Assembly (NCBI GenBank): GCA_029959085.1
Contig: JARWIR010000035.1
Span: 5,686,501 to 5,750,500 of the forward strand
DNA length: 64,000 nt
DNA from: Nemophila menziesii
Lineage: Eukaryota; Streptophyta; Magnoliopsida; Boraginales; Hydrophyllaceae
Direction: 5' to 3'
The stretch's first letter is position 1; every line of letters begins with the position of its first letter. Positions 36,825-47,840 of the stretch are shown piece by piece. Both the position numbers and the translations under genes were made by a program. The notes beneath the pieces were generated by a model. That model did not search any database. It worked only from the letters and a program-made list of their open reading frames with translations, and was not told where the DNA came from.

Positions 36825-37215
36825 ATTATCGTTGACCGATGAACCATGTTATTCCTTGATTCTTGTTTCCATTAAAAGCTTGTTCTAGTAGTATACAGGC
36901 AGCTAGTCACTAACTTGAGTATTACCATTTTCTTCTCCAGTAAACCTTATAGCCCCACTATTAACCACATGAAATTCTGCATCATAAGAATCTACTTCTA
37001 CCACCTCATCACTAGATGATACAATGATAACTTCTACTTTAGCTTAGATTCCAAAGTCTACTTTCAGATCAAATACAAATCCAAATCCAAATCTAAAATT
37101 GGCCCTGATCAAATTCAGATCTTTCTTCACTTCAACAACAATTTTTCCGGGCTCAATGCCTTCCTCATCATTTACATTTATTTTTCCTAAAGCCTCGTCT
37201 AAGGAAGGAAGAAAG
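36825..37215 (-). pseudogene. Unit coding relic, copy 5 (reference description)
   Basis: All five units hold this minus-strand segment. Combining what is seen across units, it begins after a pyrimidine-rich acceptor (ttccttccttag) with DEALGK.NVNDEEGFEPGK, then IVVEVKEDPNLI, FGFGFDLN, then VSAEAKVEVIIVSSDNSS, VVNSGATRFTREDKGKTQVS and DSVYP. A short separate exon-like piece (YFASWTIDHVIS, followed by a gtatag donor) lies about 1.1-1.5 kb away near 'ccaagatgcaaag'. No unit has an unbroken frame. I do not recognise the family. Sharing of a coding-looking pattern suggests the array descends from one ancestral gene. Confidence 0.5.
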
Positions 37216-37499
37216 AACCGTGATCAACTAAAGAAAATAATAAACATAAGAAAATAACGAATAAGCCCTTTTAAGTTACAAGATATTGAATTAATAAATA
37301 ATAAAATTAGAAATTTTGGGATTTTGTTTGTTTTATTTGGATAACTTAATTTAAGAATAAAGATTATTACATGATTTCTAATTAGTCCCCAAACAAGAGA
37401 AATATGCCTAATAGATCAGGTAACATTACAATGTTCTGAAAAAGAACATGGTGTCTTAAATCAGGAACCCAATCTTAACTTTTTGATATGGGTAAAACT

Positions 37500-37678
37500 T
37501 CCCTCCTATATTGGATGGTCCAATATTTTAATTACAATAATTATTTAAAATAACAAAACACATGTCATTAGATAAAGTAGGTAGTTAGTATACTTAGTTT
37601 TTGTGTTCTTAAAACACGAGGTATATATCATAATATTATTGGTATTGGACCATCCTATATTGGATGGAAGAATTTTCC
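37500..37678. mobile_element. MITE family M1 in unit 5, 179 bp
   Basis: gggtaaaacttccctcc at left and ggaagaattttcc at right. Flanks ttttgatat (37491-37499) and atttgatac (37679-37687). Orthologous to the insertions in units 2 and 3. Confidence 0.75.
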
Positions 37679-37913
37679 ATTTGATACTCTTGTTACTATT
37701 TTTTTATCTATTGAAAATCACTAATCGAGTCAATTTTAACGGTGTCTTTTTTCAAAAAATGTAATGAAGTTCATTAAAAGACATTAGTTTGACTTCACAT
37801 AATAAGTCTTTAACTATTTCCATAAAACATATATATATATATAATAAACAATTATCAACTCAGGTATAGCAAATGTCTTTGAATTTCACCATTAAAAGGA
37901 ACATTTAAATGAA

Positions 37914-37974
<61 letters not shown>

Positions 37975-39658
37975 TTAAATATATCTATTTAATTTTTATA
38001 TTAATATTCGAAAATGTAAAGTACTCTCTTTATGTTTCATTTATTTTATTGTAGACTTAATCCATTTAATTAAAATACAATAAAGTAAGTTATAGAAAAC
38101 CATAAAATATAATTATAAACAAATCCATTATGGATCAAAAACATAAACTACATAACCAATTTATATTGAAATCCACAAAATATCACTGGAAACATCATAT
38201 AAACAATGAAATAACATAATTTATTTTTATGGTTGAATAATTATAAATCTAATAAGTAATAACCAAGTACAAATAAGAAACAATGAAATAAAAAAATATT
38301 AAGCTAAATTTGTTTACTATACCTTATTTGAAATGACATGATCAACAATCCAAGATGCAAAGTATCTGAGAATATAGATCGATCTTTTACAAAACATTTA
38401 AAAAAAGAAAATATACAAGAGATGCGAACAAATAGATGTGAGTGAAAGAGAGGAGAGATAGATTCACAAAGAGGGAGACAAATACTCCAAGATTAAAGTG
38501 GTAATACAGTCTACGAAAGAGGATGATCAATTGTAAGACCCAAAACCAACAATTTTTTTTATATGCAGGTCCATAATAAGCTTGCAACACACCTTACTGG
38601 GCCTACAACATAAAAGCCCATCCAAGTCTTTTTAAACATATTACAGCTAACAACGAAATTGGGAAACACCGAGCTGTGTAAATGAATATTTACTACAAAA
38701 CAATTAAAAAATTGCAATTGCAAGACCGAATTGCTCATGACAAATTATGGAACCCCCAAAAATCACACGTCATCCTCTCTTACATACGATTATTCTCATC
38801 ATTTCACATACGGTAAAAAGCTTCCAACTGTCGTAAAATGACAATTGTAGGTTTTGTATACAAAGATAATAAGCAACACGATAATTCTGAAAAATTATAA
38901 AAATGATAATATTAGGTTAATAATTAAATGAACTTTTTTGAGGTAAATGATAAAAATTAATTTTTTACCTTAATATGGGTTTTTCGCCAAGCAGGGTTGA
39001 CGATGGTGGAGAATGGTCCTTGCGGTTGTTTTCTTATTTAGGAGAGCGACTTGGTGGGAAGGTGAGTCTGAAGAATTCTTTTTTTCTTTGTTTCGTTGGA
39101 CGGGAGTGTGAAGAGACGAGTTTAGGTTTTATGTTTCATTTTTTTAAAACATTGTTTTTTCCTTTCATTTTTTGTTATAAATGTTTTCAGCTTTTTTGGT
39201 TGGATATTTTTTTATTTTAAACTTTTTTATTATGTTTGTTTTCGGTTGTATACCATTTTTTATCTTAAACTTTATTATTTTATTTCGTAAGATTATATTG
39301 CGCATATGATTCGTTGTGGGTAGAGAACTAAGCAATTTTTTTAAAATATCAAAATCATATAATAAAATAAAGGATAAAGCCCTCCCGTGGCCCTCTAACT
39401 ATGGAAAAAGTGCAGCATCCGCCCCTGATCTTTGTTTTTACCCTTTCGCGCCATTAATCTAACTAGTTTTTGTCGCCGTTAGCCTTTTTTCTATTTTCCT
39501 GTCAATTGACCGTTAGTCAATGCTACATGTTGCCATGTCAGCACCACATCACATCCACGTCACCTCAGCTTCATCTCTAACTTAAAATAAAACTTCGAAG
39601 GTTTGAATGCTTCAAACCTTCAACAATTGAGGAAATCTGGAGCTTTTCTACACTAAAT

Positions 39659-40027
39659 CTATGCTTTCTTGTTGATTAAATCATGATTCTTGAACATTTC
39701 AGGTCTTCTTCCACAAACAGAAGTAAAACCCCATAACGGAACATAACCAATTTCAAACACACTTTTACTCAATTGTTTCTCAATTGGTACTTCTAAATCA
39801 TTAATTTTCAAAACAGTTGATTCTCCAATATCATGTGTTTTAGCTATAAGTTCAACCGCAGAACCTATTTCAAAAACTGCTTCGAAATTTACCAAATCAT
39901 CATCGTAAATACTACTTGAATCACTCATTACTGATACAGAATCTTCTTCACTTTCACGAACTGTTACATCATTTATTAAAAAAAATCTTGTACTTTTTCC
40001 ATTGAAGATCGAGACAAGATATCTCAC
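39659..40027 (-). pseudogene. Captured N-terminal fragment of a clade-A protein phosphatase 2C
   Basis: 122 open codons. The C-terminal part carries SVFEIGYVPLWGFTSVCGRR then PEM, the entry to the PP2C catalytic domain of ABI1/ABI2/HAB1-type phosphatases (family pattern PLxGxxSxCGRRxEMEDA), which are abscisic-acid co-receptors. Upstream is the acidic, serine-rich linker typical of these proteins. The frame leaves the family immediately after PEM, before the metal-binding Asp residues, and ends in unrelated sequence (FKNHDLINKKA). The capture boundary therefore lies there. It cannot be an active phosphatase. If transcribed from the element it would be antisense or sense to the parental mRNA depending on promoter. 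Confidence 0.82.
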
Positions 40028-40058
40028 ACATTCTATAAGCTATAACAATCGTTTAAAG

Positions 40059-40919
40059 AATGTGAATAATGCTTTAACAACCTTGAAAGAGCTTCTCAAA
40101 ATCAATAACCGGATCTGGTCCCAAGATGACCGCATCAGCCACATCTCTAGTCTCAGCATTACATACCGAGCTTGAAAAGGTTGGTCTTTTAGTCAACCAA
40201 CTCATCCAAGAACAACGATCAGATCAAAATAATTCATGGAAACGGGCAATCGAGGCTATTGAGGTGGAACAGAAATTACGTCGAAGATCCGAGTCTTTGA
40301 ACAAGAAACTCGCGAAAGAGTTGGCTGAAACGAAAGCTTCGTTGTTAAAGGCGATTCAAGAACTCAAAGGCGAGATGAGGGTACGATTGATAACCGAACA
40401 AGTATGTGATAAGTTGAAACGAGAATCAATGAAACTTCATGAGGAATTGGAAAAGAAAAGGGAAACGCTTCATTTAGCGGATAAGTTAAGTAAATAACGA
40501 GTACATATCAAGCTCTCGGAAGCGAATCATTGTTTTGAGGCAAAGAAATTCTCCATTAACAAGGTGAGGCGGAAATTCAAAGCTTTTCTTGGAAAGAAAC
40601 ATACTAAAGACGTGGTCCCTACGCATTTGAGTGTAGTACCCAATGAAGGGGAAGTTGATGATGAATCCAGAGAAGGTGATCTTCATTCCATATCGTTAAC
40701 CATGGATGGTGGTGCTAAGTGCTTCAAGTGGGCCCAGGAACACGCTTTGACTCTTAACTGTGATTCTTGGAGATCAAAACAAGAATGATTTTTGATGTGG
40801 AAGTTCAAACCAGAGATGGGGTAGGCCCGCAAACACTCAAGAAACTAATAGTACAAAGAAAATCTGTTGTGGAGCGACACAAACACCAATCGTTTGATAT
40901 TCTAGGAAGAATGATTTAG
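40059..40919 (+). pseudogene. Captured fragment of a BRANCHLESS TRICHOMES/USO1-like coiled-coil protein
   Basis: The segments read in order: NVNNALTTLKELLKI and NRIWSQDD (frame 1), then from 40126 TSLVSALHTELEKV, LVNQLIQEQRSDQN, EVEQKLRRRSESLNKKLAKE, LAETKASLLKAIQELK and LHLADKLSK. A stop at 40495-40497 stands where the family has Glu. The same frame then continues HIKLSEANHCFEAKKF, KFKAFLGKK and DLHSISLTMDGGAKCFKW to a stop at 40786. A shifted open frame (40791-40919) continues FDVEVQTRDGVG. The order and motifs match plant coiled-coil proteins annotated as intracellular-transport USO1-like/BLT relatives. The family's central repeat is shortened. Frameshift, stop and truncation make it non-functional. 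Confidence 0.8.
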
Positions 40920-41067
40920 AGATAATTGGTAGATATTTACGGATGTACTTAGAATATATGGCATAAATTGCGGCGTCCAACAATTTTGTTCTACAGTGAT
41001 CTTAGTTGCACTTTATATAATGATCTTTCGCATATAATGATTTAAAAAAAATGACATTGAATTTCAG

Positions 41068-41127
41068 AAAGAAATTATTGAAGCTTTGCCGGAGGGTTTA
41101 ATAGAGGCGGCTATGGTGACGGATTAG
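41068..41127 (+). pseudogene. Small terminal exon-like piece inside the Pack-MULE
   Basis: After a plausible acceptor (tgaatttcag, ending 41067) an open run of 19 codons reads KEIIEALPEGLIEAAMVTD then TAG. It may be a later exon of the captured coiled-coil gene or a third captured fragment; I cannot decide. It lies just inside the right inverted end. Confidence 0.4.
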
Positions 41128-42833
41128 ACTACTTTTAGCTATTGATCTGTTAATCTATTTAAGATATTTCGATTTTAGTTTTCCTCCATTATTGATCTGT
41201 TAATCTAGTTACATCAAGGGCGCGAAAGGGTAAAAACAAAGATGACTGCACTTTGAATATAGTTAGAGGGCCACATGAGAACTTTACCCTAAAGTAAAAG
41301 TGACAATTGGATTGCAAAGAGATTAGAACAACAAATGATAATGTAATTTATGTTGATTATCAAAAAACTAACATAGTTTTTTAAAATAAATATTTGTGAA
41401 ATAAATAATTATTATTATTATACTTGATTTAAGTGGATAATAATAAATATTTCCATTTAGTAACTTGTCGATGCTATCATTAATTTTATTTTATAAGATT
41501 TGATTTTTCTTTGTTAATAAATAATGAATGTTAGAAAAAATTTACTCGTGGATCGAGTGCAAGGTCAAATAAAATTGACAAATGCATGTCGAGAAGAATG
41601 TTATTATTGGGGAATGTAATAAATTCATTTTTTAACTTTGTATATAATTTCAAAGATTTTTTTTTGAAATAATGATTTCTTAAACTTTCAGATATAAGCA
41701 TTACTTCTTGATATCCAAATTTGTTTTATTGAGATCTCAACTCTTCTTTCATTTCTTATTACCTAGATAGCTAAGAACATACATGTTTCTTCAAAAAACT
41801 ACATGGTCAGAGAAAATAATAGATTGGTAATCGAGTGTAGAACAACCGACTAATAGAAATACAGAAAAAACTGAAACTTCGATGCTTCCTGTGAATGATG
41901 CTCGAACAAGATCTAACTTCTTCCAAGCCTAGCAACCTGAAATCAAATGAATGTCAGGAAAACAAGGATTTGGGACCGAGAAGAGTATATATGCACCGGG
42001 TCTAATTCTAATTTGAAAAATGTAAGAATATAAGTGATGCATCATTAAGTGACTGTCATGGTTATTTATTGATAAGAAAAGATAATATACTTGGCTAGGC
42101 TTTTGTCGTATCCCAAAAAGCGATGCTCGGGAGACTGGTTCCTCGATTGTCCTAAAAAAACTTGAGAATCACCGGGATACGTTTAACGAATCATGTGTAC
42201 TCCGGCATAAGGTAATTTACGCACTCGAGAGAGTATCTTCCCGCAAGTCTATGAGAGTCTTTGAGTAATAAAGGGTAAGTTTCCGTTCTCAACAAGGAAT
42301 GTATAGCCAATGGATTGATTTAAGTTTATACTTTAGATGTTTATTGAGATATACAAATAATTAAATTATATAATTTCTATGTCAAAGTTTAATTAAAATA
42401 GAAATATATGTTTAAGAATTATAAATTTATGGTTTTAATACAATCATGAGTGAAATAAGACAAATAACAATATAATAAGTGCGAGAAGTTAGCCTAAGAA
42501 ACTTGTTATATCCACTAGATAATACATATGTATTTTATGAACATTCCACATAAGTTAACCTATTATGTTTTATATATGTAGAACAATTCACAAAGTGGAT
42601 CCAATTCCATGTAGGTCATCCTTTACATCTAAATAATACCAAAATTTTCAAGCGCTTTAAAATTTTGTCTAACATTTTAAATGGCAATAATGAAAGCAAG
42701 GCAAACCCCACCAAAACCCATATGAACGGGTGAATTATAAATCACGGTCCACACAACATTGGACTTCCTTTTAAAAGTCCTCTTTGTAACTAGCTAGTTA
42801 CACAAGCCCAAAAGACCCAAATTGCCCCCTATA

Positions 42834-43824
42834 TCAGTTCTTATTACAGTGGAAACTAAAAAACCCACCCATTATACCATTAGATTTACACGAACCCACC
42901 CCCTTCACTCCCCTGCTCTCTCTGTAAACCCACCCCATCCACTCCCCTGCTCTCTCGGTAAAGCCACTGCCTCCTCTCTCTGTAAATTCATCCCCTCCAG
43001 TACCCTCTTCTCTCTGTAAAGCAACCCACCACTGTGATACCTCCCACAGAACTCCCCTTCCACCTTCGTCATCATCACCTCCCCACCAACAACCCTGTCT
43101 CCACCATCTCACATGCTCTGCACACGTGAGGTCTGCTGCACACCGCCACTGGAAGACCTTCGACACCCACAACCACCCGAACACTCGGCCCAGATCTCAG
43201 CATATATCCATGAAAACCCGTCGCTTTTCTGCAGATCTAGATCCACCATGAAACCCTGTTGCTTTCCAGCGTTTGAAACCGCCTCTGCCGCCGTTATCCA
43301 CGCTGTCGTCACCGTTGTGCCTTTGAGACGGCGTTCGAGCGCTGTTCATGGCCATAGCCCCGCTCGTTGTGGCCATTCCATCGGAGATCTGACTCTCCAG
43401 CACTATTCAACAACTCATATTCTTCATAAAACTCCTCATCTGCACAATAAAAACCTTGTTCTTATCAATTATATCTCAGATCCGCCACCAGTGTAAGCCG
43501 TCGTGGCCATTCCGCCGCCCAGATCTGCGTTAGGTGAGTTTGTGATCACATGTTGTTTTCTTTTTCTTTTTGTTTTTAATTATTTTTAATTTAATTTAGT
43601 TGTTGTCTTTTGCAGAATCAAAGCAGGATAAATGGCACACTGGTACAGACAACCCACCCCCCCGGGGCATAACCCTTTTACCATCCAGGTCTTTGGACCA
43701 TTTGATCTGGGTACAACCCCAATGGGTACAAAGAACAACGTTAATTGAATATATTATTGGTGATTCTGTGGGCAGGGAACAATCGAGCATGTATTTTGAA
43801 TCTTCTTTCGACACTTTAGTTTAG
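42834..43824 (+). other. C-rich, possibly spliced transcription unit of unknown nature
   Basis: This kilobase is strikingly C/T-rich on the plus strand. 42905-43020 is a minisatellite of 'ctctctctgtaaa' spaced 25-34 bp (four copies). A consensus donor aggtgag (43532-43538) and acceptor ttttgcag (ending 43615) would give an 82-bp intron. The following segment is open to a stop at 43822 (KWHTGTDNPPPRGITLLPSR and onward). The long open frame at 43113-43496 stops before the donor, so it is not the upstream exon. No family recognised. It may be a decayed gene 5' end or a transduplicated UTR. Confidence 0.3.
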
Positions 43825-43829
43825 TGGTT

Positions 43830-45800
43830 TTGCAAGTATAGTTTTCCGTGAATCTCATCTGTATATAAAATTGTAGCATCAGTTAGCAGTATGTAAAGTT
43901 TATGTTTGGATCGATATGCTGAATCTACATTCTATTCAACGTCTTCAAATATTCTTTTTCATTGTGATTTATAATTTGAAGTTTAGGATTACTTAGGGTA
44001 AGAATTAGAAAACCTCCACATCCATTAATCAAACTATATACCCTGGGACTGTACCCATTTAAACACAGATTACGAATCTGAAAATGTAGAAAAAAAATGA
44101 CATTAAAAAAAACTATTAATTAAATGGTAAGTATATAAAGGTAAATTATTCTAACTAAAATTCTTTAATCAGATTCACACTTAAAATTTAATTGTTTTGT
44201 CTCTCAAATTTGCATAAAGTTAGTTGGGAAGATCGGGTTCAGTTCCTTCACAACCAAACTACCTAAAATTTGTTCATGTCAACTTCTCCAATGGCTCTAG
44301 CTGTAAAGTTACCATCAAGAACTTTTTATTAATAGATAATGAGTGATCAGCTACTCATTGGTCGGATGAAAGCGAAAACCAGGCGGTAATTCCATTTGAC
44401 GTTGTTCTGTAACATTAACACCTCCAGAAAAGTTCTCCATGATCACCAAAAAAAAACTCTATATAGTCAGCAAACTCTGAAAATGGAATATATATTTCAA
44501 TAAGGAAAGCTATGTTGATTTCAATGATCCTATTAAGGTATATATCATTTGGTTTTGATCAAATCCAAGAAAGATTTAGTAATTAAAAAATAAGATATGC
44601 ACTAATTTATGAAAAAGCTAAGAAAAAGTCTGATAAAAATGAAGAAAAAGCTAAAAGATGAGAAACTAAGTAACTGAACCTGAAAGTTTACAAATTGTTC
44701 AGAGAAAAAGTAGTGTAAAGAATTCTATCTTGACCAAATACAGGTAATATCAAGTTCTTTTAACTATGGATGTAGTAAAGAGGAGAATTCGTCAATATTT
44801 CATTAATTACCAATATAATTTAATGTGAAATTGACTTGCTTTGTTATGTAAATGTCGTTCTTCCCTCCGTTTCCGTTCATCACAGCAGCAAAGTCATCCT
44901 ATCTCACATCAACTTCTTCTAGCGATTCAAAAGGTTCCTCTTCATTTTGGCTATTATTATTAATATTATTATTCAATGATAATCACACTACAAAAAAAAA
45001 CAATTGAATCAAGTCAGAACAATTATTATTATTATTCAATTACAAGATAAAGTGGGACCTACTATTTCTTGAAAATATTTCTGACAATGAACTTGAACAT
45101 AGGCCATTCTTATTTTGAGCATCCCCCATTCCCATAATGTGGTCTCCTGAAAAGTAAGAATTCTCTCCAAAAGCTCTTTTACTTTTACAACAGAAGCTAA
45201 AAAGGAAGAACGCAAGCGAGGTTAAGAATTTGAAGAGAGAGCTTTATATATGTGTAAATAGCAAATCTATTCCTACATAAGGTATTTATTTCTATATTTT
45301 GGAATAACAATGGAGATTTATCTACTACTCAGGTTTATGCAATCCGTGCATAACACAAGGACCAATGGTGCATTTATTTGACATAAATGTTATAAAATCT
45401 TCCATATTAATAAAAATATGGAACCATAAAAAAAACAGATTAGATCATCCTATTTAAGCAAAAAATATGCACAAAATGCTGCTTTAAATTCGATACTTTC
45501 GAATAGTATCGAGAACAAGTCGCATTTATTAGTTTATTATCTGGGTTATAATTGTATCTAAGTTTAAAGCAAATGAAATCAGGACATTCAAGAACTACAC
45601 ACTAAACAGAAATTGAATCAAATTTGTGAAAGTAAGAAAAGTACCTCAGTACACAAAACATGTGCAGGATCTTTCTCCTTTGATCCCGTACAATTTCTGT
45701 AAACAAGTAATGAAAAAGAAAATATAATACATGGAGAAGCAATTATTAATACGTATAAATTGAAAAGTAATTATCTATTTGCAAAGCCACAACAAAGAAG
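43830..45800. other. No gene seen
   Basis: AT-rich intergenic DNA with short (ATT)n tracts near 44950-45035. The only open frames are short and compositionally random. Confidence 0.4.
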
Positions 45801-45834
45801 ACGTTCCAATAATTAAAAAAAAAATTAAACCTGC

Positions 45835-46040
45835 CCATAAGCCTTACTTGAAATGTCATGATCAGCGATCCGGGTGAGATGCGAGAAATAGAGAATGGTA
45901 CTTGGCTTGAAGATCTGAAACAGAGGTCTAAACGGCCGGCGCGGGGGGCCAAATATAATACAAATGGAAGAGAAGAGGGAGACAATGTCGAATAGAGTAT
46001 TTGGTGGAATATCGAGAGAGAGGAGCGTCTGATGAAGATG
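45835..46040. repeat. Diverged relative of the array-unit exon block
   Basis: 'cttacttgaaatgtcatgatcagcgatccgg' here resembles 'cttatttgaaatgacatgatcaacaatcc' of units 2, 4 and 5 (e.g. 38327-38355). It is followed, as in the units, by a purine-rich 'gaagagagggaga' stretch. On the minus strand the exon-like piece reads TRIADHDISSK with a consensus gtaagg donor that the array units have lost or shifted. It may be an older, better-preserved relative of the amplified locus. Confidence 0.4.
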
Positions 46041-46614
46041 GGGTATGTGAATGATTTTACCGATTATATTATTGATGAAAACGGCCGAAATTAGGTTAAA
46101 TCAGAGTTTGCTAATAAAAATATATGGCCATGATTACAACTATGGCAGCAAATAAACTCATACTTTTATGAGTTTGGGCTCGTTTGAACTTGTTTTATGG
46201 GTTTGGGCTTGAATTCGTTAAGACTCGTTTGAACTTATTTCATGGGCTTAGAATTAAATTTGTTTCATGGGGCTGGGCTTGAATTCGTTAAGGGCTGAGC
46301 TTATTTGTTTAGTTATAATGAATATTTGTATGAATAGCGGGTCTGTTTAGATCGAGCATATTTTGTCAACATGAAAGTTCATTATAGGTTTGAACCTGCA
46401 GGTTTTGCTAAATCTAAGGTCCAGATCTAAACGGTCTAAACGGGTCAAGTAGACCATTTGCTTTCCCTACACAAAACCTTTTTCATTTTTTCTTTTAAAA
46501 TAATATTTTGAGTTATTCTTTTATAATTAGTGTCATTATATAATAATTTTTTCATATATATATAAAAGACTGAATATATCTTTTTTTGGATAAAACACAA
46601 TAACCTTACGTCTT

Positions 46615-47600
46615 TCTATCAACCAACTCCCATCTTTTTGAAAAACCCGGTCAACTCCAAGAGGGGATCTCCTTTAAACGTGGCTCCATGTCTAGTGTGT
46701 TTCGCAAGACGATCTGCAAGACTGTTCATTCTTCGCGGTAAATGCCGGAATGATAACTATCCTACTTCTTCCGCTCTCTGCCTAATCTGGCGGAGGATCA
46801 GTTGAATAGTCCATCTTGCCGCTAACACCTGCCTAACACCTTGTATTAACTCAAGGTTATCAGAAAAATGGTCTTCGTGTTCTCCTTGTGTTCCTTGCAC
46901 ATTTGCATTGCTTCCAGAACTGCTAAAACTTCTCCCTCCAGGATTGTGTTACATCTAACCGTTTTGTAATTGTCTCATGTTTCACCTTCGACTGATGGTT
47001 AATATTTCTATCCATGTTGGTTCATATTAAGTATTGAAAGATGCATCACATATGCAAGTCAAATCGTCTGTGATTTGTGTAGCAATGTTGTGAGGATGTT
47101 GTTGAGAAGCGATAGTGGTTGTTTGCTGATCTTGTTTTGCTCAATCATTTTCGTGTAGTTCACCCATGAGCTTATTAGTAATCTGGATGATATGATCGAT
47201 ATCGATGCGTGTAATTTCGTGAAGGGCTTTCATCTTTGCGATATTCCACAGAAAGATAAATAAATCGTTCGCTACTTTTTTCCTATCACATCCTCCGTTA
47301 TTATACGTTTATATCACTCCTAGCATCCATTCTCCTAAGTTTTGAATATCCTCTTGTTGTATATAAATTTGTAACGTCGATGCCGCCCAAATCGATTTGT
47401 TAATTGTACACTATAGCAGAAGGTGTTCGGTTGTTTCTTTATCTGTTTGGCACCATGTATAGATTGGTGAATCGGTGCATTTTTGGTCATATAGATTTTC
47501 AGCTGATGGGATTGCATTGTTACATGCTTTCCAGTCGAAAATTCAGATCTTTTTTGGGATATTAGCGTCCCAGATAGTTTTTTCAAAATGTTCTTTTCAG
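46615..47600 (-). mobile_element. LINE (non-LTR retrotransposon) 3' relic: zinc-binding RT region to RNase H
   Basis: Read on the minus strand from 47600. KTIWDANIPKKI, then IFDWKACNNAIPSAENLYDQ, CTDSPIYTWCQTDKETTEHL and NDLFIFLWNIAKMKALHEI match the zinc-binding domain that follows reverse transcriptase in plant LINEs (W..iP.Ki..F.Wra..n.iPT..nL, C..C....Et..Hl, W.iWk.RN). Further on, ILEGEVLAVLEAMQMCKEHK and ADRLAKHTRHG fit the RNase H domain of such elements. Several stops and a frame change occur. No polymerase core or poly(A) is visible, so it is a dead 3' fragment. Confidence 0.75.
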
Positions 47601-47606
47601 AAAAAA

Positions 47607-47840
47607 CCCTTTTAAACTTCTAGATGTACTTTCAACTGCTTTTCATAAAAACCACTTCCAAACGGATACTTAGACTATGAAAACATTTTTAGGAGAAACA
47701 CCAAATTGATGCTTTTTAAAAAACCCTTTTAAACTTCTAGATGTACTTTCAAGTGCTTTTCATAAAAACCACTTCCAAACGGATACTTAGACTATGAAAA
47801 CATTTTTAGGAGAAACACCAAATTGATGCTTTTTAAAAAA
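47607..47840. repeat. Perfect-looking 117-bp tandem duplication
   Basis: 47607-47723 and 47724-47840 are direct copies beginning 'cccttttaaacttctagatg'; I noticed one change, 'caactgc' versus 'caagtgc'. It is close to the end of the LINE relic. Near-identity means it is recent. Confidence 0.9.

Larger units (their letters stand above)
39372..41289. mobile_element. Pack-MULE-like non-autonomous Mutator element, 1918 bp, two captured genes
   Basis: The left end (ggataaagccctcccgtggc..., 39372-~39465) and right end (~41195-41289, complement gggtaaagttctcatgtggc...) form an inverted repeat of about 80-100 bp. It shares gtggccctctaactat, aaagtgcag and tttgtttttaccctttcgcg. Flanks taaaataaa (39363-39371) and taaagtaaa (41290-41298) are a 9-bp target duplication with one change. 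Units 1-3 carry the single unduplicated site. There is no transposase. The interior holds gene fragments in divergent orientation: PP2C on minus, coiled-coil protein on plus, and a final small exon. This combination is the definition of a Pack-MULE. Confidence 0.92.
36766..42585. repeat. Array unit 5 (with full Pack-MULE)
   Basis: Runs from 'gtagaccaaatatttaataa' to 'ttttatatatgtagaacaat' (42585), where homology stops. It contains the relic, an M1 MITE, a (TA)n run of about 55 bp at 37917-37971, the 'ccaagatgcaaag' block (38350), 'gggcctacaacat' (38599), a 'tgacgatggtggagaatgg' block (38998), the Pack-MULE and the closing landmarks 'gatgcttcctgtgaatgat' (41881) and 'tgataagaaaagataatata' (42070). 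Confidence 0.85.

Noticed and set aside
43113..43496. 127-codon plus frame in the C-rich island
   Set aside because: Composition-driven (open frames on both strands over the same bases) and it stops before the plausible splice donor; no family resemblance.
46130..46330. Imperfect 'gggcttgaattcgttaag' direct repeats
   Set aside because: Two or three weak copies only; could not be tied to an element or array.
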